Below, piece after piece: positions 16,291-24,959 of a stretch of 64,000 nt of DNA. A model generated the notes under the pieces. It was given only the letters and a program-made list of their open reading frames with translations. It was not told where the DNA came from and searched no databases. Position 1 is the first letter of the stretch; each line of letters starts with the position of its first letter. Position numbers and translations under genes: made by a program. Source of the stretch: Kroppenstedtia sanguinis. Its GTDB lineage: Bacteria; Bacillota; Bacilli; Thermoactinomycetales; DSM-45169. The stretch covers positions 79,015-143,014 of the forward strand of contig NZ_JBNPXF010000008.1 of assembly GCF_050433445.1 (NCBI RefSeq). Direction: 5' to 3'.

Positions 16291-16322
16291 ATCACTGCGG
16301 AGAAGGTCCGCAGTGATTTTTT
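16291..16322 (+). terminator. Terminator after EcsC-family gene
   Basis: ATCACTGCGGA pairs with TCCGCAGTGAT around a 5-base loop and is followed by TTTTTT. Confidence 0.85.
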
Positions 16323-16445
16323 AGCGTGGGGATTGGCTCTATTTGGGGTGGGACGGATCGAACTCTGACTCCTTCTCTCTAACAATTTCCCATAAATTAT
16401 AAAAATTGCTATAATAAAGGGGATTACTTTGAGGGAGGCTGTAAA

Positions 16446-17801
16446 ATGATACGGAAGCGTTTCCTTATCGCGTTGTCGGCGGTGCTTTTGATCACAGGGG
16501 GTTTGATCAACAGCTTTTCATTTGCTGATGCTAAAGGGACAAGCCCTGCCAAAGGGGCCCACCACCGTACCAAAAATGTGATCCTGTTGATCGGTGACGG
16601 CATGGGGCCGGTCTATACGACAGCTTACCGTTACTACCAGGACGATCCGCGATCGAAATATGTGAGAAAGACGATCTTTGACAAACATTTTGTCGGGATG
16701 CAAACCACCTATGCTTGGGATCCAGACGAAAACATCACCGATTCCGCATCTGCGGCCACAGCGATCGCTTCCGGAGTAAAAACATACAATGCAGCCATCT
16801 CCGTGGATCTCGACGGACAACCTGTGGAGACTGTGCTGGAGCGGGCTAAATCCTTGGGCAAGTCCACCGGCCTCGTCGCCACTTCACAGATCAACCATGC
16901 CACTCCTGCTGCCTTTGCCGCTCACAATGAATCGCGACAAAACTACCACGCAATCGCAGACGAATATTATGATGAACGCATCGGCGGAAAGCACAAAGTG
17001 GATGTGATGCTCGGCGGCGGCACCGATTATTTTATCCGGGAGGATCGTAATCTGGTCAAACAGTTTCAACAGGATGGGTACGACTATGTGACCACGAAGT
17101 CGGAACTTTGGAAAAGCAAGAACGACAAGCTCTTGGGATTATTTGCAGAAGTAGGGCTACCGAAAAGAATCGACCGTACCGATGAGACTCCCGCATTGAA
17201 GGAGATGACCCAAGCCGCACTTCAGCGGCTCAGCAAAAACAAAAAAGGCTTCTTCCTCATGGTGGAAGGGAGCCAGATCGATTGGGCCGGGCATGACAAC
17301 GATGTGGTCGGAACCATGAGCGAAATGGAGGATTTTGCCCAAGCGTTACAGACTGCAATCCAATTCGCCAAAAAAGACAAGCAAACATTGGTCATCGCCA
17401 CGGCAGACCATTCCACTGGGGGTCTCTCCATCGGCAGTGACGGGAAGTATGTGTGGAATACTGAACCTATCAAACAAGCCCGACGCACACCAGAGTTTAT
17501 GGCGAATCAGATCGTCAACGGCGCGGACGTGGAAAAAACCTTGAATCGCTACATCGGCTTCGATTTGACAAATAAAGAACTACAGAGCGTCCGTGAGGCG
17601 AGTGATTCCGGAAAAGCCTCCACTGTACAAAAGGCCATCTCCCACATCTTCGATGTCCGTTCCAACACCGGATGGACCACCTCCGGACATACTGGGGATG
17701 ATGTGGAAGTATTCGCCTTCGGCAAAGGAAAAGAGCGGTTAGCCGGCCGCATCGACAACACGGACATCGCCCATCGCATCTTTGACATCTGGAAACGGTA
17801 A
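16446..17801 (+). CDS. Secreted alkaline phosphatase
   Basis: 451 residues. An N-terminal signal peptide (RKRFLIALSAVLLITGGLI, cleavage likely after FADA) is followed by the alkaline phosphatase fold. LIGDGMG carries the first metal ligand, TDSASAATA the nucleophilic serine (about residue 100), NHATPAAFAAHNESR the active-site region, MVEGSQIDWAGHDND and TADHSTGG more metal ligands, and TSGHTGDDV the last His. It releases phosphate from organic esters outside the cell. A TATAAT sits at 16410-16415 and GAGGGAGG precedes the ATG. Homologous to Bacillus PhoA/PhoB. A GC-rich hairpin at 17817-17850 lacks a T-run. Confidence 0.94.
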   Translation: MIRKRFLIALSAVLLITGGLINSFSFADAKGTSPAKGAHHRTKNVILLIGDGMGPVYTTAYRYYQDDPRSKYVRKTIFDKHFVGMQTTYAWDPDENITDSASAATAIASGVKTYNAAISVDLDGQPVETVLERAKSLGKSTGLVATSQINHATPAAFAAHNESRQNYHAIADEYYDERIGGKHKVDVMLGGGTDYFIREDRNLVKQFQQDGYDYVTTKSELWKSKNDKLLGLFAEVGLPKRIDRTDETPALKEMTQAALQRLSKNKKGFFLMVEGSQIDWAGHDNDVVGTMSEMEDFAQALQTAIQFAKKDKQTLVIATADHSTGGLSIGSDGKYVWNTEPIKQARRTPEFMANQIVNGADVEKTLNRYIGFDLTNKELQSVREASDSGKASTVQKAISHIFDVRSNTGWTTSGHTGDDVEVFAFGKGKERLAGRIDNTDIAHRIFDIWKR

Positions 17802-17881
17802 ATGAAAGAATGCAAGCGGCCCCTCACCCAATCTAAAGGGTGGGGGGCCGAGCGGCAATAAGTGAGCAAATGTTCGATTTT

Positions 17882-17996
17882 CAGGCGTGTTGATGAACCA
17901 TATAGTGGATGATGGGAACAAAACGACCCTTTCGCTCTTCCCATTGCCCCCATCGTAAAATATTGCCTGAGGGACGGGGATGGTGGGATGGTTGGA
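17882..17996. repeat. Family 1 MITE-like element, copy 4 (truncated type A)
   Basis: The left end caggcgtgttgatgaacca and the gatgggaacaaaacgaccc and ccccatcgtaaaatattgcc blocks are present. The sequence departs after ggatggtgggatggttgg, and no right terminal repeat is seen. The remaining gap 17997-18195 has no recognisable feature. Confidence 0.7.
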
Positions 17997-18195
17997 AGGA
18001 ATAAACCCAGTCCAGCAGCTAAGAGCAGACAGACCCCATAAATCCACGCTCGATTTTTTCCAATGGCTCTCTTGTGATCAGGAAGATCCCCCCTTTTTGA
18101 GAACTTAATCCATCGACTTAAGGATCGGTGAGTCGCCTCCCAGCCCTTGCTCTCTCCATGATTCTTCTATTTAGAGAAAATCCCTTTTTTCCCTC

Positions 18196-18234
18196 AAAAA
18201 AAACATCCTTCCCTCAAAGTTTGAGAGAAGGATG
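18196..18234 (-). terminator. Terminator of the tRNA-Ala transcript
   Basis: On the minus strand CATCCTTCTCTCAAA pairs with TTTGAGGGAAGGATG and is followed by eight T, directly downstream of the tRNA. Confidence 0.85.
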
Positions 18235-18239
18235 GATGA

Positions 18240-18315
18240 TGGTGGAGCATAGCGGGCTCGAACCGCTGACCTCTACACTGCCAGTGTAGCGCTCTCCCAG
18301 CTGAGCTAATGCCCC
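18240..18315 (-). tRNA. tRNA-Ala (anticodon GGC)
   Basis: A complete 76-nt cloverleaf on the minus strand. The acceptor is GGGGCAT with ATGCTCC (one G-U pair). The D arm has GCTCAGCTGGGAGAGC, the anticodon stem is CTACA/TGTAG around CTGGCAG (anticodon GGC), and the T arm holds GGTTCGAGCC. The discriminator is A and CCA is encoded. It stands alone with its own terminator. Confidence 0.97.
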
Positions 18316-18376
18316 AAAATTAATTTGGCAACAAAATTAATCATATAGCTTGTTCATCCATTTGTCAAGGGCTCCA

Positions 18377-18401
18377 TAAAAAAAAGGGCGGTTCGCCCTT
18401 T
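18377..18401 (-). terminator. Terminator of the LCP gene
   Basis: On the minus strand AAAGGGCG-aac-CGCCCTTT is followed by a T run, just past the LCP stop codon. Confidence 0.82.
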
Positions 18402-18414
18402 CATCCACATCAAA

Positions 18415-19317
18415 TCATTTCAAATCCAAGGTGTCGCGCATTTTTTGTCCGATTCGCTCCCGCTCCGCCTCGGATACTTGGTAGTAATAAGTCCCATTGA
18501 TTTTGGTACCCGTTCCCTTTACCTCTAGAGTCTCCATCTGTCGGGTGGCACTTCGATAATCGATAGCCATCTGTTGCAGTTCCTCAGGGGAGATATTTGT
18601 TTTCACTTGGTTGTCCAGATTTTCCAAGAGCGAAGAAAGGTCCATCAAGATCGACGGCTTGGCCGCCTTGGCAATCACTGCTTTCAACACCTGGCGCTGA
18701 CGGTCATTTCTGCCCAAGTCCCCCCGCGGGTCTTCATAACGCATCCGGGTATACATCAGTGCTTCTTCTCCATTCAGGTGAATCTGTCCCTCTGGGAAGG
18801 GAGTCCCTTTGTAATCAAAGGCGAAGGGATTATTCACATCCACTCCATCCAAGGTATCAATAATATCAGCAAATCCCTTCATATTTACTTTGATATAGTA
18901 ATCGATAGGTACCTTCAAAAAGCTTTCCACCGTCTCCACGGCCATGGGCACTCCACCGAAAGCAAAAGCATGGTTCATTTTGTCCTGGCTCCCCCTGCCT
19001 GCGATCTCTGTCCGGGTGTCTCGGGGGATGTTGAACATCAGTGAGCTGTCGGTCCGTGGATTCACAGTGAGAATCACCATCGTGTCACTGCGTCCCTTGT
19101 CCCCTTTCCGCTCATCCACCCCCATGATCAGGATGGAGATGGGGTCCTGTCTGTGAACCGAGACTTCTTTCTCACGCAGTTCCGATTTTTTCTGTGCCTT
19201 CGGTTCATAGATCTGAGAGGCTGTCTCTTTCATGGAAGAATAGAGGTACCAACCATATCCCCCCGCTCCTCCTACAACCAGCAGAAATACCACACAAAAA
19301 ATCTTGAACCATTTCAT
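18415..19317 (-). CDS. LytR-CpsA-Psr (LCP) family cell-wall polymer ligase
   Basis: 300 residues. An N-terminal membrane anchor (about 4-27) is followed by an extracellular LCP domain: ISILIMGVDERKGDKGRSDT, MVILTVNP, LMFNIPRDTRTEI, KMNHAFAFGG, VNMKGFADIIDTLDGVDV, GEEALMYTRMRYEDPRGDLG and RNDRQRQVLKAV. The conserved Arg and Asp residues that bind the pyrophosphate of lipid-linked substrates are present. LCP enzymes attach teichoic acids or capsular glycans to peptidoglycan. A TATAAT lies upstream at 19355-19360 on the same strand. Which polymer it attaches cannot be told; relatives in Bacillus are TagT, TagU and TagV. Confidence 0.93.
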   Translation of the reverse strand: MKWFKIFCVVFLLVVGGAGGYGWYLYSSMKETASQIYEPKAQKKSELREKEVSVHRQDPISILIMGVDERKGDKGRSDTMVILTVNPRTDSSLMFNIPRDTRTEIAGRGSQDKMNHAFAFGGVPMAVETVESFLKVPIDYYIKVNMKGFADIIDTLDGVDVNNPFAFDYKGTPFPEGQIHLNGEEALMYTRMRYEDPRGDLGRNDRQRQVLKAVIAKAAKPSILMDLSSLLENLDNQVKTNISPEELQQMAIDYRSATRQMETLEVKGTGTKINGTYYYQVSEAERERIGQKMRDTLDLK

Positions 19318-19479
19318 GGCATAAGACTCCTTTGAGTTCGGATTCGATCATCTTATTATACCGAAACAACGAAGATTCTCCCTTTTTTGATCGAGAAGCC
19401 CCCTGCTCGTTTCGCAAGGTGGACTTCGCACTCCTCAACAGACAGGTCCAAAGATCAGAGCGGTTGATTCGGGTGTTCT

Positions 19480-19655
19480 TAGGCGTGTTGATTGGCCCTA
19501 TTTTAGGTAGGAAACCAGGTCGGGATGGTGGCAAGAGATCGTAGCCCTCCCACCCTCCCCGTCCCCTCAAGCCATATTTTACGATGGGGGCAATGGGAAG
19601 AGCGAAAGGTCAATTTTATTTCCTCCACCTATTTCCTGGTTAATCAACAGCCCTG
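19480..19655. repeat. Family 1 MITE-like element, copy 5 (type A)
   Basis: Ends taggcgtgttgattggccc and ggttaatcaacagccctg. The core is cggg-atggtgg, then ctcaagccatattttacgatgggggcaatgg in register with copy 3. No clear 9-bp duplication is seen. Its right end forms the last codons and the stop of the lipoprotein gene at 19640. Confidence 0.85.
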
Positions 19656-20491
19656 ATTTCAGGCTTTATTTCTTTAGCAGATTGTTTCACTTCAGCAGGA
19701 ATTTGAAGTGGCCTCTTCCTTTCTCGTACCTCGGTTTTAAAATCCAGCTCCGTTGTCAAATGAAAGCCATCCATCACCACTTCGGCATCCACCTTCCGTT
19801 CCAGCCGAATCGGTCGGAAGGTCTCTGCGTCCAGCCGGATCGTCTGTTGGATGCGTTTGACCTGGAGATGATCCTTCCATTTCACGAGGCCCGGCGAGGT
19901 ATCCATCACAGCCAGTTCTTTATGACCCCACCAGACTTGACGGATATAGGAAGCGATGCTCTCTCCCGTCCACTCCATCTGCAAGAGATAATCTCCCTGC
20001 TGTTGAGTGAGGGCCCAATCTTCACCTAGTAATCTCAACTGTTTCAACAGTCGTTTCGGATCATGGGGATGGATGAGATCCAAGGCCATTCCCTCTGTCC
20101 CTTTGGCGGAGATCTTTTCCCACCGGTCCCCCTCGGGATCTTTGAGATACATGGCTCGGTGATTCAAGTAGATCTCTTCAGATGGAGACCCCTCCCCCAG
20201 GGAAACGATGTGGAAACGGTCCGGTGCGTATCCGGCCTCTGTCCACATTTTCTGACGGATCTCACTGTGTGAGGACTTATTTTTAGGATGGGTTCGGTTT
20301 TTTTGCTTCCCTTCGGTTATATATTCCAAGCCCTGAACTTGATTCAGATGAGCGTAGGCCTGATCTAGCATGGCCGCCGCCTTCTGAGCGGAATTCCTCT
20401 CTCCCTTCGCCTCGGTTTTTTCGCTTCCACATCCGGTGAGAGCTGACACAACCAGCGCGATCACCAGGATGAAAGCCTCTCTTCTTGCCAT
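19640..20491 (-). CDS. Putative lipoprotein (outer-surface, LppX/DUF6612-like)
   Basis: 283 residues from the ATG at 20491, preceded by AGGGGCGGAG. The signal is MARREAFILVIALVVSALTG followed by Cys (lipobox SALTGC). The mature part has a helix beginning AQKAAAMLDQAYAHLNQVQG and a long beta-rich region with WEKISAKGTEGMAL and ETFRPIRLERKV. This resembles the half-barrel lipoprotein folds of DUF6612 and LolA/LppX, which bind lipid or hydrophobic ligands. The family call is tentative. The last four residues (RAVD) and the TAA are encoded by the end of a family 1 element, so the native C-terminus was altered. Confidence 0.65.
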   Translation of the reverse strand: MARREAFILVIALVVSALTGCGSEKTEAKGERNSAQKAAAMLDQAYAHLNQVQGLEYITEGKQKNRTHPKNKSSHSEIRQKMWTEAGYAPDRFHIVSLGEGSPSEEIYLNHRAMYLKDPEGDRWEKISAKGTEGMALDLIHPHDPKRLLKQLRLLGEDWALTQQQGDYLLQMEWTGESIASYIRQVWWGHKELAVMDTSPGLVKWKDHLQVKRIQQTIRLDAETFRPIRLERKVDAEVVMDGFHLTTELDFKTEVRERKRPLQIPAEVKQSAKEIKPEIRAVD

Positions 20492-20572
20492 ATGCTCCGC
20501 CCCTTTTCGATGAGCTCTCTCTTGAATATAGCAAAGGATTGTTTCCGCGTCGTCACCCCATCGAACTTTTAT

Positions 20573-20603
20573 ACAAAAAAACAACACCCGGAAGTTCGGG
20601 TGT
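20573..20603 (-). terminator. Terminator of the ABC importer-lyase operon
   Basis: On the minus strand ACACCCG-aacttc-CGGGTGT is followed by TGTTTTTTTG, nine bases after the argH-like stop. Confidence 0.82.
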
Positions 20604-20611
20604 ACAGAATT

Positions 20612-22123
20612 TCACCTACTTTGAGAGAGCAGCTGCTGAACACGGGCTTGCAAGTGATCCTCCGCTCCGCGAAGGACCTCCCTCCGCCGTTCCCACTCCT
20701 GCCGGTCGGCATCTAACCGCTCTTGCCGATTCTTCAACATTCGCCGAGTTTCTCGAGGGTGAGGGCCTCCTCGGCACTGGCGGACATCGATAAAATATCG
20801 TGGGTCACAGATCTCCGCCCATTTCTCCTCTGGGAAGGGAATTTCCTTGCCGATCCTCTCTTCCACTGCCTCCCGTAACCACTCCGGTTCGATCCGATGC
20901 CTCTGTTCTCGGAAAGCACGGTGAGCCACCTGGGAAGCGATCTGGTGCGCCCTACGGAAGGGGAGTCCCCCTTCCCGAACCCAAGTGTCGGCCAATTCAG
21001 TGACGGTAATCCATCCTTCCCCGGCACGACGTCTCATCTCTTCCTGATTCACTTCCATGGTGCTGATCACAGCAGTCATCAGCTTCAGCACCCGATTGCT
21101 CTTGTCGATAGCCCGATATAGATGGGGCTGCAAATCATCTTCTGTATCGACGATATCCCCAAAAGGGGTATTGTGAATCATTGTGCAAACCGCCTGGGCA
21201 TCAGCAATAGCACTGCTGGCGAGAGAGCGGGAATGCTCCACGGAGACCGGATTTCGTTTCTGAGGCATGATGCTGCTGATTTGGACATAGGGATCCGCCA
21301 CCTGCAGAAAGTTAAATTCCTGGGTACAGAATTGGAGCAACTCCTGGATCCAACGCCCTGCATCCGTCATGAGCAGGATCAGAGCCGTCGCGGTTTCCAA
21401 CAGATCATCCGCTCCAGCGATGGCATCATAGGAGTTTTCCACCAGCTCTTCAAAACCCAGAAACGCCTGCACCGACTCCCGGCTGATCTTGAATCCGGTG
21501 GTGGTGAGTGCTGCCGCTCCCAGGGGACTGCGGTTGACCGTCTGATAAGCGGACCACAACCGGCGGGTGTCTCGTTCCGTCACATCATGAACTGCGAGCA
21601 AATAATGGCCCAAGGTAGTGGGTTGGGCGGGTTGGGTATGGGTGTAGGCGGGCATCACCGTCTCCAGGTGTTCTCCCCCCACCTCCAGCAGAGCTTCCCG
21701 TAACCTCTGCACCCTCCAGATCACTTCCAACAGTTGTTCCCGCAACACCAGCCGATACATAGCCACTCCCATGTCATTGCGGCTGCGGGCGATATGCATA
21801 TTGCCCGCAGCTTCTTCCCCGATCTCTTCGCCCAGCAGACCTTCCACCATGAAAAACAGGTCCTCATACCGAGGATCGTAGTGGAGCTGGGATGGATCCA
21901 ACCCCGCCAAGATTTCCACACCCCGGAGAATCTTCCCCGCCTCCTGTGCAGACAGAATCCCCTGGTCACACAGCATCAGCACATGGGCACGGTGAATCTG
22001 AAATTGAGCTTTGAAGAGATAGTCCCTCTGATCGTTAAACACCGGCTTCAACAAGCAATCCACATAAGTCTTGCCGGGAAAGACCGTTCCATCTCGCTGC
22101 TGGATCTCTTCCCTGGTTCCCAA
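20612..22123 (-). CDS. argH: Argininosuccinate lyase-like enzyme in an ABC importer operon
   Basis: 503 residues of the fumarase/aspartase superfamily, ArgH branch, some 40 longer than Bacillus ArgH. Superfamily blocks are intact: MHIARSRNDMG, the catalytic-His region PAYTHTQPAQPTTLGHYLL and the flexible loop SSIMPQKRNP with its catalytic Ser. Departures from usual ArgH include THTQPAQ for THLQRAQ and SRNDMG for SRNDQV. It is the last gene behind ABC transporter genes, 18 bp from the permease, with no argG nearby. A biosynthetic ArgH role is therefore uncertain; it may cleave an imported N-succinyl-type compound, as EDDS lyase does. TTG start with AAAGGAGGGG. Confidence 0.78.
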   Translation of the reverse strand: MGTREEIQQRDGTVFPGKTYVDCLLKPVFNDQRDYLFKAQFQIHRAHVLMLCDQGILSAQEAGKILRGVEILAGLDPSQLHYDPRYEDLFFMVEGLLGEEIGEEAAGNMHIARSRNDMGVAMYRLVLREQLLEVIWRVQRLREALLEVGGEHLETVMPAYTHTQPAQPTTLGHYLLAVHDVTERDTRRLWSAYQTVNRSPLGAAALTTTGFKISRESVQAFLGFEELVENSYDAIAGADDLLETATALILLMTDAGRWIQELLQFCTQEFNFLQVADPYVQISSIMPQKRNPVSVEHSRSLASSAIADAQAVCTMIHNTPFGDIVDTEDDLQPHLYRAIDKSNRVLKLMTAVISTMEVNQEEMRRRAGEGWITVTELADTWVREGGLPFRRAHQIASQVAHRAFREQRHRIEPEWLREAVEERIGKEIPFPEEKWAEICDPRYFIDVRQCRGGPHPRETRRMLKNRQERLDADRQEWERRREVLRGAEDHLQARVQQLLSQSR

Positions 22124-22141
22124 TTTGGCCCCTCCTTTGCG

Positions 22142-23848
22142 TCAAAGCGTATTCTCCGCCTTCACTCCGAAAAAACGCTGGGAAATCCAGAGGACACCTG
22201 CGATCAGGAGTATTTGATACACTGCATAGGCCGACGCCTGCCCCAGGTTGAACATCCGGAGTTGATTCATGATTTCGATGGAGATGGGACGGTTCGCAAG
22301 GGTATAGAGCATCACCGATGAGACAAACTCCCCTACTGCTGTCACAAAGGCGAGCAGAGTCCCAGCCAAGATTCCCGGCAGGATTACCGGCAAAACCACT
22401 CTGCGGAAGGCGGTAAACCAGCGGGCCCCTAAATTGCGAGCCGCCTCTTCCAGAGAGTCATCCAACTGCTCCAGAGCGGCATGGGTGGAACGAACCACCA
22501 GCGGGATGTGCCGTACAAAGTAGGCCAGGGGCAGAATCCAGAAGGTACCCACCAGGATGCGACCCCAAGTGAAGGGAGTGGGTACGTTAAAGGCCAGGAT
22601 CAGGTTCATCGCCACCACGGTAGCCGGCAAAGCCCAGGGTAACATCACCAAAATATCCAGCAGGTTTTTTCCCTTGAATTTCCGTTTAGCCAGTACATAG
22701 GAAGTTAACACACCGAACAGTAAATTCCCTGCCGTGGCCAAGGTCGCCATCCATAGACTGTTGCGGACAGGCTCCCAGATCCGGGGATCTTCCATCAATA
22801 ACCGATAGTTTTCCAGACTAAACTGGGTGGGATAGGTCTGCCAGGTCCAGCTACCCTCTGGAACCAGGGAGAGAATCACCAGGGTCACATGGGGAAGAAG
22901 GAGCAGGATCACCCCCAGCACCCCTGCAATCACTAGCGGCCATTTTACCCAGGGATTGCGAACCTCCCGCCGATGGTGACTCACTCCTTTTTCCAACATC
23001 CGATAATCCCGCCGTCCTTGGTACCAACGCATAAACAGCAGAAAGGAGATGGAGATGACAGACAAGATCACCGACTGGGCAGCGGCCATATCCAGATTGC
23101 CATTGATCTTGGAAAAGTAGATCTGCAGACTGAGGACGCGAAACCCGCCAGCGAGCAGAAAAGGAGCAGAAAAGGAGGCCATGGAAGTCATAAAGACCAA
23201 GAGAGAGGCCGCTACCAATGCCGGAGTCAGCAAGGGCAAGATCACACTTCGAAACCTTCTCCAAGGACCGGCCCCCAGGTTGGCTGCGGCTTCTTCCAGG
23301 GCGGGATGGATTCCCCGGATAGCAGAGGAGACCGTCATATAGAAATAAACATACATGGTGTAGGCGTGAACCAACAGAATACCTGCCACCCCTCGCAGCT
23401 GAAAGGGCGGCTTTTGCAAACCGAAGAGTTCTTGTAAGAAACGGGTCACCAGACCCGACTCCCCATATAGAAACATAAAGGCCATCACCCCGACCAGGGA
23501 CGGCAACACCATTGGCAAAATCGCCGCCGATGCGAACAGACGACGTCCAGGAAAGTCGTACCGGTTGAAAATCAGCGCCAAGGGAACACCGATCAGGGCG
23601 CTGAACAGCACACTCAACAGGGAGATATAGACACTGTTCCACAAGGCCTCCAGATTGGACAAGCTTTCTGGACTGAAGAAGGCCCGGTAATTTTCTAGGG
23701 TAAACGCGCCTTCCACCCACACACTCTCCGCCAGGGTCCGATAACTGGGATACAGCACATAAGCCAAGAGAACCGCCAGCACCGGCAACAAAAGTGCCCA
23801 TGTGAGCATTCGCTCCGATCCGAGTCGCCTCCGGATCCACTCAAGCAC
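22142..23848 (-). CDS. ABC importer permease, two fused transmembrane domains (FbpB type)
   Basis: About 569 residues with twelve predicted helices in two homologous halves. Each carries a cytoplasmic EAA loop: EEAAANLGAGPWRRF in the first and EEAARNLGARWFTAF in the second. Double-domain permeases of this kind belong to the ferric iron/2-aminoethylphosphonate/polyamine-type importers. The GTG start at 23848 was chosen because GGAGG lies eight bases before it and it overlaps the ATPase stop by 8 bp, indicating translational coupling. It operates with the ATPase and binding protein upstream. Confidence 0.9.
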   Translation of the reverse strand: MLEWIRRRLGSERMLTWALLLPVLAVLLAYVLYPSYRTLAESVWVEGAFTLENYRAFFSPESLSNLEALWNSVYISLLSVLFSALIGVPLALIFNRYDFPGRRLFASAAILPMVLPSLVGVMAFMFLYGESGLVTRFLQELFGLQKPPFQLRGVAGILLVHAYTMYVYFYMTVSSAIRGIHPALEEAAANLGAGPWRRFRSVILPLLTPALVAASLLVFMTSMASFSAPFLLAGGFRVLSLQIYFSKINGNLDMAAAQSVILSVISISFLLFMRWYQGRRDYRMLEKGVSHHRREVRNPWVKWPLVIAGVLGVILLLLPHVTLVILSLVPEGSWTWQTYPTQFSLENYRLLMEDPRIWEPVRNSLWMATLATAGNLLFGVLTSYVLAKRKFKGKNLLDILVMLPWALPATVVAMNLILAFNVPTPFTWGRILVGTFWILPLAYFVRHIPLVVRSTHAALEQLDDSLEEAARNLGARWFTAFRRVVLPVILPGILAGTLLAFVTAVGEFVSSVMLYTLANRPISIEIMNQLRMFNLGQASAYAVYQILLIAGVLWISQRFFGVKAENTL

Positions 23849-24941
23849 ACTCACCACCTCCGGGGAGCAGCTGAATGCAATCCGCCGGCAACCGAAATAC
23901 CACCGGCTCCCCTGCCTGGAGGTCAGCGGTGAAATCCGGGCGGTTGACGAAGAGGGCACGGAGAAAAGCTTCAGCTTCCACCTGAGCCGTACAATGAAAA
24001 GAAGATCCCATAAACTGCACCAGTGTCAGGGTGGCAGACAAGGTGTTTTCTCCCGGATCGGCTACCAGTTCTACCCCTTCCGGACGGATACTGAGACAGA
24101 CCTGATGCCCTGGAGCAAAAGTCGCCTTCTCCTTCGCCCTGGGCTCCACTCGAAAACGGCGTCCCAGGCTTCGCACCTGGATCTCTTCTGCATTCACCGC
24201 TTCCACGGTGGCAGGAAGCAGATTGGTTTCCCCGATAAAGGAAGCGACAAAAGCATCTTCCGGCCGATTGTAGATCTCTTCCGGAGTGCCTATCTGCCGA
24301 CAGGACCCTTGCTGGAAAACGGCGATCCGGTCACTCATGGACAAGGCTTCCACCTGATCGTGGGTCACGTAGATCGTGGTGATCCCCAGGGAACGTTGCA
24401 GGGAGAGAATCTCCGAGCGCATCTCATCCCGCAGGCGGGCGTCCAGATTGGACAGGGGTTCATCCAAGAGCAGAATCCGAGGTCGGATCACCAGGGCCCG
24501 GGCGAGGGCGACCCGTTGCTGCTGACCCCCACTCAACTGGGCGATCTGCCGGTCACCCAACCCTCCCAAACGAACCAAGTTCAGAGCCTGCTCCACCCGC
24601 TCCTTCCGTTCCGGTTTGGGAATTTTGCGCACCTGGAGTCCAAAGGCTACGTTTTCAAAGACAGTCATATGTGGAAAGAGTGCGTAATTTTGAAATACCA
24701 TCCCCGTGCCCCGCTTTTGAGGGGGAACCTCGGTCACATCCTTGCCATCCAAGTGGATGCGTCCCTGGGATGGAGCATAGAAACCGGCGATCATCCGCAG
24801 GGTGGTCGTTTTTCCGCAACCGCTGGGACCGAGAAGGGTGAAAAATTCCCCCTCCCGGATGGTGAGATCTAGCTCTTCCACCCCTACCACGGAACCAAAT
24901 TTTTTGCACACCCCTTTGAGCTCCACCTGACTCAACAGCAA
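23841..24941 (-). CDS. ABC importer ATP-binding protein (CUT1/FbpC type)
   Basis: 366 residues. Walker A is GPSGCGKTTT, the Q-loop is FQNYALFPHM, the signature is LSGGQQQR, Walker B is ILLLDEPLSNLD and the switch is VTHDQ. A C-terminal TOBE-type regulatory domain follows from about residue 240 (IRPEGVEL). The start is TTG directly after GGGAGGGGG. It energises the fused permease downstream, with which it overlaps by 8 bp. Confidence 0.93.
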   Translation of the reverse strand: MLLSQVELKGVCKKFGSVVGVEELDLTIREGEFFTLLGPSGCGKTTTLRMIAGFYAPSQGRIHLDGKDVTEVPPQKRGTGMVFQNYALFPHMTVFENVAFGLQVRKIPKPERKERVEQALNLVRLGGLGDRQIAQLSGGQQQRVALARALVIRPRILLLDEPLSNLDARLRDEMRSEILSLQRSLGITTIYVTHDQVEALSMSDRIAVFQQGSCRQIGTPEEIYNRPEDAFVASFIGETNLLPATVEAVNAEEIQVRSLGRRFRVEPRAKEKATFAPGHQVCLSIRPEGVELVADPGENTLSATLTLVQFMGSSFHCTAQVEAEAFLRALFVNRPDFTADLQAGEPVVFRLPADCIQLLPGGGECA

Positions 24942-24959
24942 TCCCCCTCCCTATCGGAA

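Noticed and set aside
17817..17850. GC-rich hairpin after the alkaline phosphatase gene as a terminator
   Set aside because: No T-run follows; kept only as a note.
23802..24872. A 356-codon plus-strand open frame
   Set aside because: It is the complement of the ABC ATPase with intact Walker motifs; residue composition is typical of a shadow frame.
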